Numbered from the stretch's first letter, positions 1-8,029 are shown. The stretch is 64,000 nucleotides of DNA from Saccharibacillus sacchari DSM 19268 (GCF_000585395.1 NZ_KK073875.1:2852017-2916016); one strand, 5' to 3'. The notes: generated from the sequence alone by a model not told the origin. A program made the numbers and translations.

Positions 1-250
1 GACCGCCGCCGAGCAGCAAGCGGGTCAGTACGTCGCGTCCCAGATGGTCGGTGCCCAGAGGGTGCAGCATACTCGCGCCGAGCAGGCGTCCGCGCAGGTC
101 GGTCAGCGTCGGATCATGTTTCAGGACTAAAAAGGTATAGGCGGAGGCCGCGATAACGAGCAGCGCAAACAAAGTCGCGACAATCGCTTGAACGCTGTGT
201 TTTTTGGACTTGGATGGACGGGTGCGAACGCGCAAAGGCATGCTTTTCAT
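1..250 (-). CDS. ABC transporter permease, NikC/DppC-like (5' part only)
   Basis: The N-terminal 83 residues of a second permease of a nickel/peptide-type ABC importer; the gene runs off the left edge. A basic N-terminus (RVRTRPSKSKK) is followed by one hydrophobic segment and the motif HPLGTDHLGRDVLTR, which is the hallmark of the NikC/DppC/OppC family. The ATG overlaps the stop of the upstream NikB-like gene in an ATGA arrangement, so the two are translationally coupled. The order substrate-binding protein, permease, permease is that of nikABC, cntABC and opp operons. The substrate cannot be read from this fragment; the Zur-like sites upstream of the operon suggest a metal or metal-chelate. 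Confidence 0.88.
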   Translation of the reverse strand, partial: MKSMPLRVRTRPSKSKKHSVQAIVATLFALLVIAASAYTFLVLKHDPTLTDLRGRLLGASMLHPLGTDHLGRDVLTRLLLGGG

Positions 251-1194
251 CGATGGGCCTCCTTTTCCTTCAGTTTCATTTCGGGATTCAAGTAACGGTA
301 CGACAGATCGACGGCCGTATTCACGATGAACACGACGGCCGCCATGATCAGGATATAGCCTTGGATCAATGGGTAATCGCGCTGGCGGATCGCGTCGACG
401 ACCAGCTTGCCGATCCCCGGATACGCGAACAGCACTTCAATCACGACGACCCCGCCGATCAGGCTGCCGAGGCTGACGCCGAACACCGTAATGACCGGAG
501 GCAGGCTGTGACGCAGCGCATGCAGCCAGAAGATTCGGCCTTCGGACAGCCCTCGTGCCCGCGCCGAACGCACGAATTCCTGACTGAGCGAATCCAGCAG
601 GCTGGAACGGAGCAAGCGTACGTAGACGCTGGAGATCGCAAGCCCCAACGTAACGCACGGCAGAATCAATGAAGCAAAACCGTCGCGTCCCATCGTCGGC
701 AGATTGCCGAAACGCACGCCGAACAGGTCGATCAGGATCAGACCCAGCCAGAAGCTCGGAACCGCCGCGCCGACGATCGACAGCATGCGGCTGATCGTAT
801 CGATCCAGCTCCCGCGATAGACGGCCGATAACGAGCCGAGCGGAACGGCGATCAATAGCATGACCAGCAGTGCGCCGAGCGTCAGTTCCGCCGTAGCAGG
901 CAGCGCGCTCATCAGGGTCTGCATCACGGGTTGTCCGGTGGAGTACGAATTGCCGAAGTCCAGACGAACGAAATCGAGCAGCCATTTGCCGAATTGGACA
1001 AGGAGCGGATCGTTGAAGCCCATCTCTTCCCGCATGGCTTCGACCTGCTCCTGACTGACGGAAAGCTCGTCAACGTTCAAAATCGTCAGCACCGGATCAC
1101 CCGGCGCGAGCCGGATGAACAGGAAACTGACGAACATGATGAACAGCAGGAATATGAAGACTTCCAAAAACTTGCGCAGCAAAATGCGAAACAT
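247..1194 (-). CDS. ABC transporter permease, NikB/DppB-like
   Basis: Inner permease subunit of about 315 residues, the usual length for NikB/DppB/OppB. The N-terminal helix ends in the family motif FIRLAPGDPV. Further hydrophobic segments follow, and the cytoplasmic coupling region reads EFVRSARARGLSEGRIFWLHALRHSLPPVI, shown here as the EAA-type loop around residues 195-225. The start overlaps the stop of the substrate-binding protein gene by one base and the stop overlaps the next permease start, so the three genes form a tight operon. It imports a small ligand delivered by the lipoprotein encoded upstream. Family assignment is secure; nickel, zinc-metallophore or peptide as substrate is not decided by this sequence. 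Confidence 0.9.
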   Translation of the reverse strand: MFRILLRKFLEVFIFLLFIMFVSFLFIRLAPGDPVLTILNVDELSVSQEQVEAMREEMGFNDPLLVQFGKWLLDFVRLDFGNSYSTGQPVMQTLMSALPATAELTLGALLVMLLIAVPLGSLSAVYRGSWIDTISRMLSIVGAAVPSFWLGLILIDLFGVRFGNLPTMGRDGFASLILPCVTLGLAISSVYVRLLRSSLLDSLSQEFVRSARARGLSEGRIFWLHALRHSLPPVITVFGVSLGSLIGGVVVIEVLFAYPGIGKLVVDAIRQRDYPLIQGYILIMAAVVFIVNTAVDLSYRYLNPEMKLKEKEAHR

Positions 1195-2750
1195 TACATC
1201 ACGTCCAGCTTATTGGTAATCATGTAGTATTCGCTGAGCGAGCTGACCCAGTTTTTAACCTTTTTGCCGTTGTAGGCAACAATGGTGGACGGGTGCAGCA
1301 CGAACGAATTCAACACGTTGTCGTGTACATAGTTGGCGGCCTGCTCGGCAAGCTCGGCGCGCTTTTCGGGAGCGACGGTCAGATTCAGCTCGTCGATGAT
1401 CGCCGTCAATTCAGGATCTTCCGAACCGCTAAAGTTGAGGGCGCCCGTCGGGTGGTACGTCGCGTTCAGATAGTAACCGGCGTCGCCGCGCGGCGCGGTC
1501 AGGTTGCTGTAAGTCGCGATGTCCCAATCCCGATTGGAGGCCATGTATTCTTCCGGCGTATCGATCTGGCGGATTTCCACGTCGATGCCGATCTGTTTGG
1601 CGTCCGATTGGAACACCTGCGCGATCAGCGGCAGGTCGGCACGGGCGGAGTAGGTGAGCAGCGTAAGCTTCAGCGGCTTGCCGTCTTTGGCCATGATGCC
1701 GTTTTCCAGTTTGTAGCCTGCGGCTTCCAGATGCTTCACGGCAGCTTCCGAACCGGATTCGGTCGACTTGTTGTCATACTCCGGCGCGAACGGCAGGGAA
1801 GGCAGGAACGGTCCGATCGCGGCTTCGGCGTGGCCGAGCAGGATCGTATCGACGATGCCTTGACGGTCGATCAGCGCGTCGAGCGCTTTGCGCACGTTCA
1901 GGTCTTTGATGCTTTCGCGTTCCATATTCATTGTCAACTGATGCACGCGGAACGTCGAGGCGGATTCCACGACCATGCCGTCGATGGCTTTGAGCGATTC
2001 CAAGCTTTCCACTTCCGGACGGTAGACGATGTCGACCTGCCCGGATTTGAGCGCGAGCGAGCGGGCGTTGGCGTCTTCGTTGAACGAGAACGTCACGGTA
2101 TCGAGCGGCGAAGCGCCGTCCCAATACCCGTCGTAGCGGCTCACTTCAAGCTTGCTGCCCGGCGTAAAAGACGTCAGCGAGAACGGCCCGGTGCCGATCG
2201 GCTTGTTCACGATGTCCGGCTCGCTTACGTCGATGATCGACGTGTTCGGATTCACCAACTCGGAAGCGAATTCCGGAAACGGCTGGGTGGTCGTAATCGA
2301 CAGCTTGTCGCCGTCCGCTTCGATGGTGTCGATTTTGAGCGCGTTTTGGATCGCGACGCTTTCGGTCAGGGCGCGTTCCAGCGAAGCTTTTACGGCGTCT
2401 CCGGTCATCGGCTTGCCGTTCTGGAACGTCACGTCGTCACGCAGGTCGATCGTCCAATGCTGCCCGTCTTCGCTGTCCCAGCTCTCGGCCAGCCACGGCG
2501 CGACGGTCAGGTTTTCTTCGTCGAGACGCACCAGCGTTTCCGTGATGCCCGCACGCAGCGGCACATAGCTGGAATCGACGTGCGGATCGAGCGAACTGGT
2601 GGCAAAGTTATATAGGAAGTGAACGTTTTTGGCAGTTGCGGCGGAATCGGACGATTGCGCGGCGGTTTCCGGGTTGGAAGATCCGCAGGCGCTCAGCAGT
2701 CCGGCTCCAAGAACCAAAGACGCCAATAATGGAAACATTTTTTTATTCAA
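1194..2750 (-). CDS. ABC transporter substrate-binding lipoprotein, NikA/DppA family
   Basis: Lipoprotein of 518 residues. A lysine-bearing N-terminus and hydrophobic stretch end in the lipobox LLSAC, with the lipidated Cys near residue 22. The mature part is a family 5 solute-binding protein (motifs ESWDSEDGQHWTIDLRDDV, GTGPF, LNVRKALDALIDR). Start: the TTG at 2750 lies about nine bases from a GAGAGGGG ribosome-binding site; the next ATG is 12 bases further in. It delivers a metal, metal-chelate or peptide to the two permeases encoded immediately downstream. Two Zur-box-like palindromes lie 20-75 bases upstream, suggesting expression under zinc limitation and a zinc or metallophore role (inference), as for the CntA-type members of this family. 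Confidence 0.9.
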   Translation of the reverse strand: MNKKMFPLLASLVLGAGLLSACGSSNPETAAQSSDSAATAKNVHFLYNFATSSLDPHVDSSYVPLRAGITETLVRLDEENLTVAPWLAESWDSEDGQHWTIDLRDDVTFQNGKPMTGDAVKASLERALTESVAIQNALKIDTIEADGDKLSITTTQPFPEFASELVNPNTSIIDVSEPDIVNKPIGTGPFSLTSFTPGSKLEVSRYDGYWDGASPLDTVTFSFNEDANARSLALKSGQVDIVYRPEVESLESLKAIDGMVVESASTFRVHQLTMNMERESIKDLNVRKALDALIDRQGIVDTILLGHAEAAIGPFLPSLPFAPEYDNKSTESGSEAAVKHLEAAGYKLENGIMAKDGKPLKLTLLTYSARADLPLIAQVFQSDAKQIGIDVEIRQIDTPEEYMASNRDWDIATYSNLTAPRGDAGYYLNATYHPTGALNFSGSEDPELTAIIDELNLTVAPEKRAELAEQAANYVHDNVLNSFVLHPSTIVAYNGKKVKNWVSSLSEYYMITNKLDVM

Positions 2751-2770
2751 AGGTAATACCCCTCTCTAAT

Positions 2771-2823
2771 TCGTAACAATTATCATTAACACAACGAAGT
2801 TTATATTATCGTAATGATTACGT
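2771..2823 (-). promoter_or_regulatory. Two Zur-box-like operators upstream of the metal/peptide ABC operon
   Basis: Two 7-1-7 palindromes 38 bases apart. The distal site, 2809-2823, reads TCGTAAT-G-ATTACGT and matches the B. subtilis Zur consensus TCGTAATnATTACGA at all but the last base. The proximal site, 2771-2785, reads TCGTAAC-A-ATTATCA, a weaker match that could also be seen by another Fur-family repressor. They sit between the lipoprotein gene (minus strand) and a small plus-strand gene. The match is seen directly; Zur as the regulator is inferred. Confidence 0.6.
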
Positions 2824-2920
2824 TTTGACAAGTTGTGTAAGTTGTTTCATATCGAGAAAGGGGGTTCAGACGCCTGCTTGAAAAACGGGTATTAATAATT
2901 AGAAAAGGAGGGCGATAAAC

Positions 2921-3094
2921 ATGTTACCCAGAAATTTAAACGGGGCCGACGAAGAAGCGGCCAAACGAAGAGCCGAGCATCAGGCGCAGAAGCCGAGAAA
3001 TACATCGATTAAACGGACTTTGATCACGATTGCGATTACCGTTGTCGTCGTATTTCTGGCGGTGTATGCAATCGATTATTTCGGAATCTTGTAA
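2921..3094 (+). CDS. Small single-pass membrane protein (57 aa), unknown function
   Basis: The ATG is preceded by a strong ribosome-binding site (AAAAGGAGGGCG, then seven bases). The protein has a polar N-terminal half rich in Asp, Glu, Lys and Arg (MLPRNLNGADEEAAKRRAEH) and a single hydrophobic helix at about residues 32-51, ending in DYFGIL. The stop is followed by two hairpins, the second a good rho-independent terminator at 3211-3242. It is divergent from the metal ABC operon, so it could share control with it through the same intergenic region. I do not recognise the family; the coding call rests on the RBS, the clean helix and the terminator. Confidence 0.6.
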   Translation: MLPRNLNGADEEAAKRRAEHQAQKPRNTSIKRTLITIAITVVVVFLAVYAIDYFGIL

Positions 3095-3167
3095 AAAAGG
3101 GTCCGTGCTTGGGTTGAAACGCGAAGAAGGCAAGCGAACATAAAGATGGAAAAGGCGAAAGGCGAAA

Positions 3168-3242
3168 AGACGAACCTTGGGAGGTTCGTCTCGGAATTCG
3201 GAATTTCGGGAAACCCGGCTCTCCAAGGAGAGCCGGGTTTTG
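3168..3242 (+). terminator. Two hairpins after the small membrane-protein gene
   Basis: First hairpin: AGACGAACCT (3168-3177), loop TGGG, AGGTTCGTCT. Second: a perfect 14-bp stem AAACCCGGCTCTCC (3211-3224), two-base loop, then its complement, ending in TTTT. The second is a typical rho-independent terminator. The first has the same GACGAAC stem that recurs in the hairpins at 4207 and 4420. Confidence 0.75.
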
Positions 3243-3338
3243 TGAGGATCAGATCTTTTCGAGGAGATCCGAACGGCGAGAAAGTCTCGAATCGAAGCAT
3301 GCTCGACTTTTATTGTGCGTGCCGAATCGCGTGGCGGA

Positions 3339-3534
3339 TTTTAACGGAACGAGGCGGCGCTTAGCGAGCGTTTTGATGGGTTTTGAAATCTTAACGGATT
3401 CAGCCGACGCTTAGAATAAAATCGGACTATTTTTGGGTCTGAAAAAAGGCGAATCATGCGTCTAAAAGATATGAGATCCGTTAAAATTGCGCCAATAGTT
3501 ATTTCATGCCTCTAAAGGACATGCGATCCGTTAG
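3339..3534. repeat. Intergenic direct and inverted repeats with 50-base spacing
   Basis: Fills most of the gene-free stretch 3095-3610. Unit A, TTAACGGA followed by CGCTTAG, occurs at 3341-3364 and 3391-3414. Unit B, TCATGCNTCTAAA followed by GATCCGTTA, occurs at 3454-3484 and 3504-3534. Both pairs are exactly 50 bases apart. TTAACGGA in A and TCCGTTAA in B are complementary, so the region can fold on itself. No coding potential is apparent. It is probably an eroded intergenic repeat; function unknown. Confidence 0.5.
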
Positions 3535-3610
3535 CCTTGAATTCTACACTTTTATTCCAGTGCTTTGCCCCGGATATCGTGAAGATCTCCATACTGTTAA
3601 AAAGCGAAAT

Positions 3611-4078
3611 TCACGCGACGCTCGAAGGTTGCGAAAGCGCGGAACGCTCCGAAGCGGCGGCAGCCAATTCGGCGTCTCCATCGCGAGCGGCGAGCAGACT
3701 GTCCACGCCTACGCCGATCTCTTTGGAAGCGATAAAGTAGGCAGCCAGCGCCATCAGGGCCAGATCCAATTCATAGCCCGGGGAACCGTTGCTTCCGAGC
3801 AGTCCGGCAGGCAGCTTAACGGTGATGATGGCACCAATCATTACCGCGATGAAGCCGACGGCAGACAAGCGGGTTAGCAAACCGAGAATCATCATCGTGC
3901 CGCAGACTAATTCCAGCATCGCAATCATATAAGCGAGAAACCCCGGCAGTCCTAGCGCGACAAACCAATCCGCCGTATTCCCGATTCCTCCAGTCAGTTT
4001 CGAAATCCCGTGCCCCAAAAAGATGATGCCCAACACAAGCCGCATCCCGGTCGCCGTCCACTTCATCGTCATCTTCAA
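3611..4078 (-). CDS. DoxX family membrane protein
   Basis: A 155-residue membrane protein with four predicted hydrophobic helices and the DoxX/SURF4 pattern near the N-terminus (RLVLGIIFLGHGISKLTGG), followed by GLPGFLAYMIAMLELVCG. DoxX relatives are linked to redox, quinone or thiol stress, but the molecular role is generally unknown. The C-terminal tail of about 35 residues is hydrophilic. The start is the ATG at 4078 with GAGGAGCG upstream. The gene stands alone, behind a good sigma-A promoter whose -10 is buried in a 27-bp palindrome, so a dedicated repressor is likely; MarR-type regulators often control such genes (inference). Confidence 0.85.
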   Translation of the reverse strand: MKMTMKWTATGMRLVLGIIFLGHGISKLTGGIGNTADWFVALGLPGFLAYMIAMLELVCGTMMILGLLTRLSAVGFIAVMIGAIITVKLPAGLLGSNGSPGYELDLALMALAAYFIASKEIGVGVDSLLAARDGDAELAAAASERSALSQPSSVA

Positions 4079-4113
4079 TCGCTCCTCGCAAGGTTCTATG
4101 TAAAGGTAAGTTG

Positions 4114-4154
4114 TTAACTAATTATAATATAACTAGTTAACTTAAGTTCGTCAA
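4114..4154 (-). promoter_or_regulatory. Promoter and palindromic operator of the doxX-like gene
   Basis: Read on the minus strand: -35 TTGACG (4149-4154), 17-base spacer, -10 TATATT (4126-4131). A 27-bp near-perfect palindrome (4114-4140), with arms TTAACTAGTTATA and TATAATTAGTTAA around one central base, covers the -10 element. This geometry fits a dimeric repressor that blocks RNA polymerase. The regulator is not encoded next door. Confidence 0.65.
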
Positions 4155-4206
4155 TTACTTTTTGTAATTTGTTGAGTGATACACAAAATCCTACCCAATA
4201 CAAAAA

Positions 4207-4230
4207 AGACGAACCGATAAAGGTTCGTCT
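4207..4230 (-). terminator. Terminator hairpin left of palindromic repeat copy 1
   Basis: Stem AGACGAACC (4207-4215), loop GATAAA, GGTTCGTCT (4222-4230), with an A-tract on its left that becomes a T-tract on the minus strand. A nearly identical hairpin lies at 4420-4447 on the other side of the 172-bp palindromic element. Confidence 0.7.
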
Positions 4231-4239
4231 CAACATGTC

Positions 4240-4411
4240 GAGAAAGCCTAACGTAGCTGGAAGCGAGAAGACGGAGAGAGAAATTCAGTGAAAGACGCCT
4301 TTGAACTCGGAAAATTCCTTATTTAAATCTAATCCCTTTTCCGAGTGAGACAGCGAATTGAACGAATTTCTCTCGCAGTCTTCTCGCTTCCCGCGCCCAA
4401 GTGGCTTTCTC
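4240..4411. repeat. Long palindromic intergenic repeat, copy 1 (type A)
   Basis: Imperfect inverted repeat downstream of rluF. The outer arms are GAGAAAGCC (4240) and GGCTTTCTC (4411). The middle arms are GGAAGCGAGAAGAC and GTCTTCTCGCTTCC. The inner stem is CTCGGAAAA/TTTTCCGAG, closed by an AT-rich loop. Inside lies the conserved asymmetric pair CGCCTTTGAACT opposite AGTGAGACAGCG. Five other copies occur in this window. No ORF with an RBS is present. Confidence 0.85.
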
Positions 4412-4419
4412 GCCAGCCC

Positions 4420-4447
4420 AGACGAACCGATAAAAAGTTCGTCTTTC
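4420..4447 (+). terminator. Terminator hairpin right of palindromic repeat copy 1
   Basis: Stem AGACGAAC (4420-4427), loop CGATAAAAA, GTTCGTCT (4437-4444), then TT. It shares stem and loop sequence with 4207-4230. It lies just past the rluF stop on the minus strand, so it may act as the rluF terminator even though its T-tract faces the other way. Confidence 0.55.
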
Positions 4448-4459
4448 CGTTTAAATCAT

Positions 4460-5173
4460 TTAGCTGTTGCGCGGCGTATAGTCCAGATCTTTGAACAACC
4501 GATCCAGTTCCTTCGCCGTCAGATCGCGCCATTTGCCGACCGGAAGGCTGTTCAGGTGGATGTTCATGATACGAATACGCTTGAGCGCGCGCACGTTATA
4601 CCCCAGCGCTTCGCACATGCGGCGAATCTGGCGGTTCAAGCCTTGCGTCAGCGTAATTTGGAAAATAAACTTGGACAACTGCTCCACTTCGCACGGCAGC
4701 GTCGTCGTATCCAGAATTTCGACGCCCGCCGCCATCTTTTTCAAAAACTCGGGGGTAATCGGACGGTCGACCGTGACGATGTATTCCTTCTCGTGACGGT
4801 TCTCCGCGCGAAGAATCTCGTTCACGATGTCGCCGTCGTTCGTCAGCAGGATCAGACCTTCGGAGTCTTTGTCCAGCCGTCCGACGTGGAAGATCCGCTG
4901 CGAATGGCCGACGAAATCCACGATATTGCCTTTGACGCTTTTTTCCGTGGTGCTGGTGATGCCGACCGGTTTGTTAAGCACCAGGTAAACATTCTCCTGC
5001 GCGGCCTTTTCCTTGATCTGCTTGCCGCTTACCCGAACGTCGTCGCCCGCCTCGACCTGGCTGCCCAGATCGGCCTTTTCGCCGTTGATCGTGACTTTGC
5101 CTTCCGCAATGATCTTGTCCGCCCCGCGTCGCGACGTGAAGCCGGACTCGGCGATATATTTATTGATTCGCAC
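4460..5173 (-). CDS. rluF: 23S rRNA pseudouridine synthase RluF-like
   Basis: A 237-residue member of the RsuA/RluB/RluE/RluF family, which isomerises uridine in 23S rRNA. An N-terminal S4 RNA-binding domain ([19 protein letters not shown]) is followed by the catalytic domain with the motif [10 protein letters not shown], whose first Asp is the nucleophile, and by [16 protein letters not shown]. The sequence tracks E. coli RluF more closely than RluB along its length (for example [31 protein letters not shown]). It lacks the long basic C-terminal tail of E. coli RluF. The start is the ATG at 5173. It is divergent from the RhuM-family gene, with about 80 bases between them. Confidence 0.88.
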   Translation of the reverse strand: MRINKYIAESGFTSRRGADKIIAEGKVTINGEKADLGSQVEAGDDVRVSGKQIKEKAAQENVYLVLNKPVGITSTTEKSVKGNIVDFVGHSQRIFHVGRLDKDSEGLILLTNDGDIVNEILRAENRHEKEYIVTVDRPITPEFLKKMAAGVEILDTTTLPCEVEQLSKFIFQITLTQGLNRQIRRMCEALGYNVRALKRIRIMNIHLNSLPVGKWRDLTAKELDRLFKDLDYTPRNS

Positions 5174-5254
5174 TGGTTACGCACACCTTTCTGATTGGGG
5201 AAAATACTCTGTTTACCATATCGCAAAAGGGGCCGGGTGTACAGGTTATGGTGA

Positions 5255-6235
5255 TTGAGAAAGCCCATATACGGTCATACCCGAATCGATGTGAAACTGG
5301 AGAATGGAACCGTTTGGATGACGCAAAAGGCAATCGCGGAGCTGTATCAAACAACTTCGCAGAATATCACTCTACATATACGCAATATTTATCAGGAAAA
5401 TGAACTGGAGGAAGAGTCAACTTGTAAGGATTACTTACAAGTTCAAAAAGAAGGCACGCGGCAGGTGAATCGAAACGTAAAGCATTACAATCTCGAACTG
5501 ATCATCGCGATCGGTTACCGTGTCCGTTCCCATCGCGGCACTCAGTTCAGGCGTTGGGCGACGGAACGGTTGAACGAATATATGGTCAAAGGCTTTACGA
5601 TGGATGACGAACGGCTTAAAGAAATGCGAACGTTCGGTCAAGATTATTTTGATGAATTGCTCAAGCGCATTCGTGATATTCGCGCATCCGAGAAAAGATT
5701 TTATCGGAAGATTACGGATATTTACGCCACGGCGATTGATTACGATCCCAAGTCGGAACCAGCTACCCTGTTTTTTGCCACGGTTCAGAACAAACTCCAT
5801 TTTGCCATACATGGACAGACGGCCGCAGAATTGATAGCGAATCGCGCCGATGCCGGGCAGCAAAATATGGGTTTGACGACATGGAAAGGCGACAAAATTC
5901 GAAAATCCGATATTATCGTCGCCAAAAATTATTTGACCGAAAAAGAGCTGGGATCATTGAATCGAATCGTCACTATGTATCTCGATTATGCGGAAGATCA
6001 GGCAGAGCGCCGCTCACCGATGTATATGAAAGATTGGACTGATAAATTGGATGCCTTTTTGAAATTCAATGATCGGGAGATTTTGCAGAACGCAGGCAAA
6101 ATATCGCAGGAAGTGGCGGAGAAGTTAGCTTCCGAACAATACGATAAATTCAAAAGCCACAGACTAAGCGAAGAAGTGAACGTATCCGGCGATTTCGAAG
6201 AATTCATCAAAGAAAACCGTTTGGATCGCAAATGA
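5255..6235 (+). CDS. RhuM family protein (possibly N-terminally shortened)
   Basis: A 326-residue RhuM-type protein, named after a gene of Salmonella pathogenicity island 3; the biochemical function is unknown. Family motifs: TRIDVKLENGTVWMTQKAIAEL, an N-terminal DNA-binding-like segment, then HYNLELIIAIGYRVRSHRGTQFRRWAT, written here as landmarks at about residues 75-105. The reading frame is closed by a TGA directly before the TTG at 5255, and no good RBS lies upstream. Relatives usually have 10-15 more residues ahead of the TRIDV motif, so the start may be eroded or a GTG (5292) may be used. The coding sequence is AT-richer than its neighbours, which suggests acquisition. Confidence 0.75.
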   Translation: MRKPIYGHTRIDVKLENGTVWMTQKAIAELYQTTSQNITLHIRNIYQENELEEESTCKDYLQVQKEGTRQVNRNVKHYNLELIIAIGYRVRSHRGTQFRRWATERLNEYMVKGFTMDDERLKEMRTFGQDYFDELLKRIRDIRASEKRFYRKITDIYATAIDYDPKSEPATLFFATVQNKLHFAIHGQTAAELIANRADAGQQNMGLTTWKGDKIRKSDIIVAKNYLTEKELGSLNRIVTMYLDYAEDQAERRSPMYMKDWTDKLDAFLKFNDREILQNAGKISQEVAEKLASEQYDKFKSHRLSEEVNVSGDFEEFIKENRLDRK

Positions 6236-6247
6236 AAAAAAGCCGGT

Positions 6248-6850
6248 TCACTTGAACCAGCCTTTCTCCTTGAACCTCGTTATGGCTTCGATCCGGTTGC
6301 CCGCGCCGAGCTTGTCGAGGATGACCGATACATAGTTGCGAACCGTGCCGTTGGTCAGCGACAGCGTGCTTGCGATCTCCTTCGTGTTTTTCCCTTCGGA
6401 GATCAAGTGAAGCACTTCTTTCTCCCGATCGGTCAGCGGATTGGCTTCGGCATAAGGCGCGTCGTCGACCAGTTCGGGCGCGTAGATGCGCCGGCCGGAC
6501 ATGACGCTGCGGATCGCCTCGGCCAGTTCTTCGCTCGGGCTGTCTTTGAGCAGATAGCCGTGCGCGCCTGCTTTGATCGCTCGTTCGAAATAACCGGAGC
6601 GGGCGAATGTCGTCAGAATCAGCACGCGGCAGCCGGAACCTTTTAACTCCTCGGCGGCTTCAAGTCCGGTTTTCTTCGGCATCTCGATATCCATCACGCA
6701 AATATCCGGTTTGTGCAGCAGCACGAGCCGAACCGCTTCTTCACCATCGCCTGCGCGTCCGACCACTTCCATATCGTCCTCCAGATCCAGCAGTGAAGCC
6801 AGTGCGCCAAGGAGCATCCGCTGGTCTTCCGCAATGACGATTCTGATCAT
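6248..6850 (-). CDS. desR: NarL/LuxR-type response regulator DesR
   Basis: A 200-residue regulator: receiver domain with phosphoacceptor Asp54 (ICVMDIEMP), then a LuxR-type helix-turn-helix (NPLTDREKEVLHLISEG). It lies three bases after the desK stop with a strong AAGGAGG inside the end of desK, and the desaturase gene precedes desK. This is the B. subtilis des-desK-desR arrangement, in which phosphorylated DesR activates des when the membrane stiffens in the cold. The Asp is at the same residue number as in B. subtilis DesR. Confidence 0.92.
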   Translation of the reverse strand: MIRIVIAEDQRMLLGALASLLDLEDDMEVVGRAGDGEEAVRLVLLHKPDICVMDIEMPKKTGLEAAEELKGSGCRVLILTTFARSGYFERAIKAGAHGYLLKDSPSEELAEAIRSVMSGRRIYAPELVDDAPYAEANPLTDREKEVLHLISEGKNTKEIASTLSLTNGTVRNYVSVILDKLGAGNRIEAITRFKEKGWFK

Positions 6851-6853
6851 TCG

Positions 6854-8029
6854 TTATCCCTCCTTATTTGCTCCTTCGGTTGACGGAGCGTTACTATCCG
6901 GTTCCCGCTGCGCCAACACGTTCGGAATACGCAGCGTCAGCATCGTACCGCGTCCTTCCGGGGGAGCCGAAGAGATGTCCAGGCTTCCGTTGACGAACTC
7001 CAACCGTTCCCGCATGCCCCGAAGCCCGCTGCCCCGAACATTACCGCCGTCTTTTAGTCCATTGCCGTTGTCGGCGACCCGAACGACCAACTCGGCGGGA
7101 AGCGGCTCGATCTCGATCAGGCAGGAGGTCGCTCCGCTATGCTTCACGATATTCGTGACCGCTTCTTTTAGGCACATGCTGACCACGTTCTCGTTGAGCA
7201 GCGACGTGCGCGTCTCTGCCGGATCGCCGATCAACGTGAACTCGATCTCCGCTGCTTTCAAAATCTGCCGCAGCCGATGAATCTCGTCCTCCACATGCGT
7301 GCCGCGCATCTGGGTGACCAGCTCGCGCAGTTCTTTTAATACAACGCGCGCAGTTTGCTGAACGTCACGAATTTCTTCTTCCGCCCTGTTGGGGTCTTTC
7401 GTCACCAGCTTTGCCGCCAGGTCGCTTTTGAGTCCGATCAGCGCCAGCTTTTGTCCCAGCGTATCGTGCAGGTCGCGCGCGATGCGTTGGCGTTCTTCCA
7501 TCACGACCAGTTCGGAGATGCGCTTGTTCGCGTCTTCGAGTTGGCCTTCGAGCCGCTCGCTGCGATTGCGGTTATACGTGGTGACCGGCAGCAAAATGAC
7601 GGCGATGATGGTCAGCGCGACAAACGGCCATTGCGTGATCAGCAGCGGATTCAGATGGATGTAGCCGACGTAAGCCGAAGCGAGCACCGCGGCGAGCTGG
7701 ATCGAATACAAAGTGAAAAATCCGCTTTTGCTGCGAATATTTCCGACGAAATACGCCAGGAATACCGCAAAGTAAATATAGCCGAACATCAAAGTCATCG
7801 AGACCGAGAATAACATCTGCATGCTCGTCCAAAAATATCGCAGCCGTCCTTTAAAAGCGAAAGCGAGCAAATAACATACGAAAAATCCGATAACCATAAA
7901 AATGCCGGTAGCGGCTTGAATCGCGGAAGACGAACGGAAAATGAAGTAAAACGGCAGGATATAAAAGACGACCCATACATAAGGATTAAGTCCGGTACTG
8001 CGTTGAAAAATCTGATACCACTTCTGCAT
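6854..8029 (-). CDS. desK: Membrane-fluidity sensor histidine kinase DesK
   Basis: A 391-residue HPK7-type kinase. The N-terminal 150 residues form several membrane helices starting at TGLNPYVWVVFYILPFYFI, very like B. subtilis DesK. Then come a short coiled coil, the HisKA_3 box ERQRIARDLHDTLGQKLALI with phospho-His188 (the same number as in B. subtilis), and an HATPase domain (NGNGLKDGG, GLRGMRERL). I chose the ATG at 8029 because it has GGAGGGC upstream and gives the canonical N-terminus; the open frame reaches back to 8161. DesK acts as a phosphatase or kinase on DesR according to membrane order. Confidence 0.92.
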   Translation of the reverse strand: MQKWYQIFQRSTGLNPYVWVVFYILPFYFIFRSSSAIQAATGIFMVIGFFVCYLLAFAFKGRLRYFWTSMQMLFSVSMTLMFGYIYFAVFLAYFVGNIRSKSGFFTLYSIQLAAVLASAYVGYIHLNPLLITQWPFVALTIIAVILLPVTTYNRNRSERLEGQLEDANKRISELVVMEERQRIARDLHDTLGQKLALIGLKSDLAAKLVTKDPNRAEEEIRDVQQTARVVLKELRELVTQMRGTHVEDEIHRLRQILKAAEIEFTLIGDPAETRTSLLNENVVSMCLKEAVTNIVKHSGATSCLIEIEPLPAELVVRVADNGNGLKDGGNVRGSGLRGMRERLEFVNGSLDISSAPPEGRGTMLTLRIPNVLAQREPDSNAPSTEGANKEG

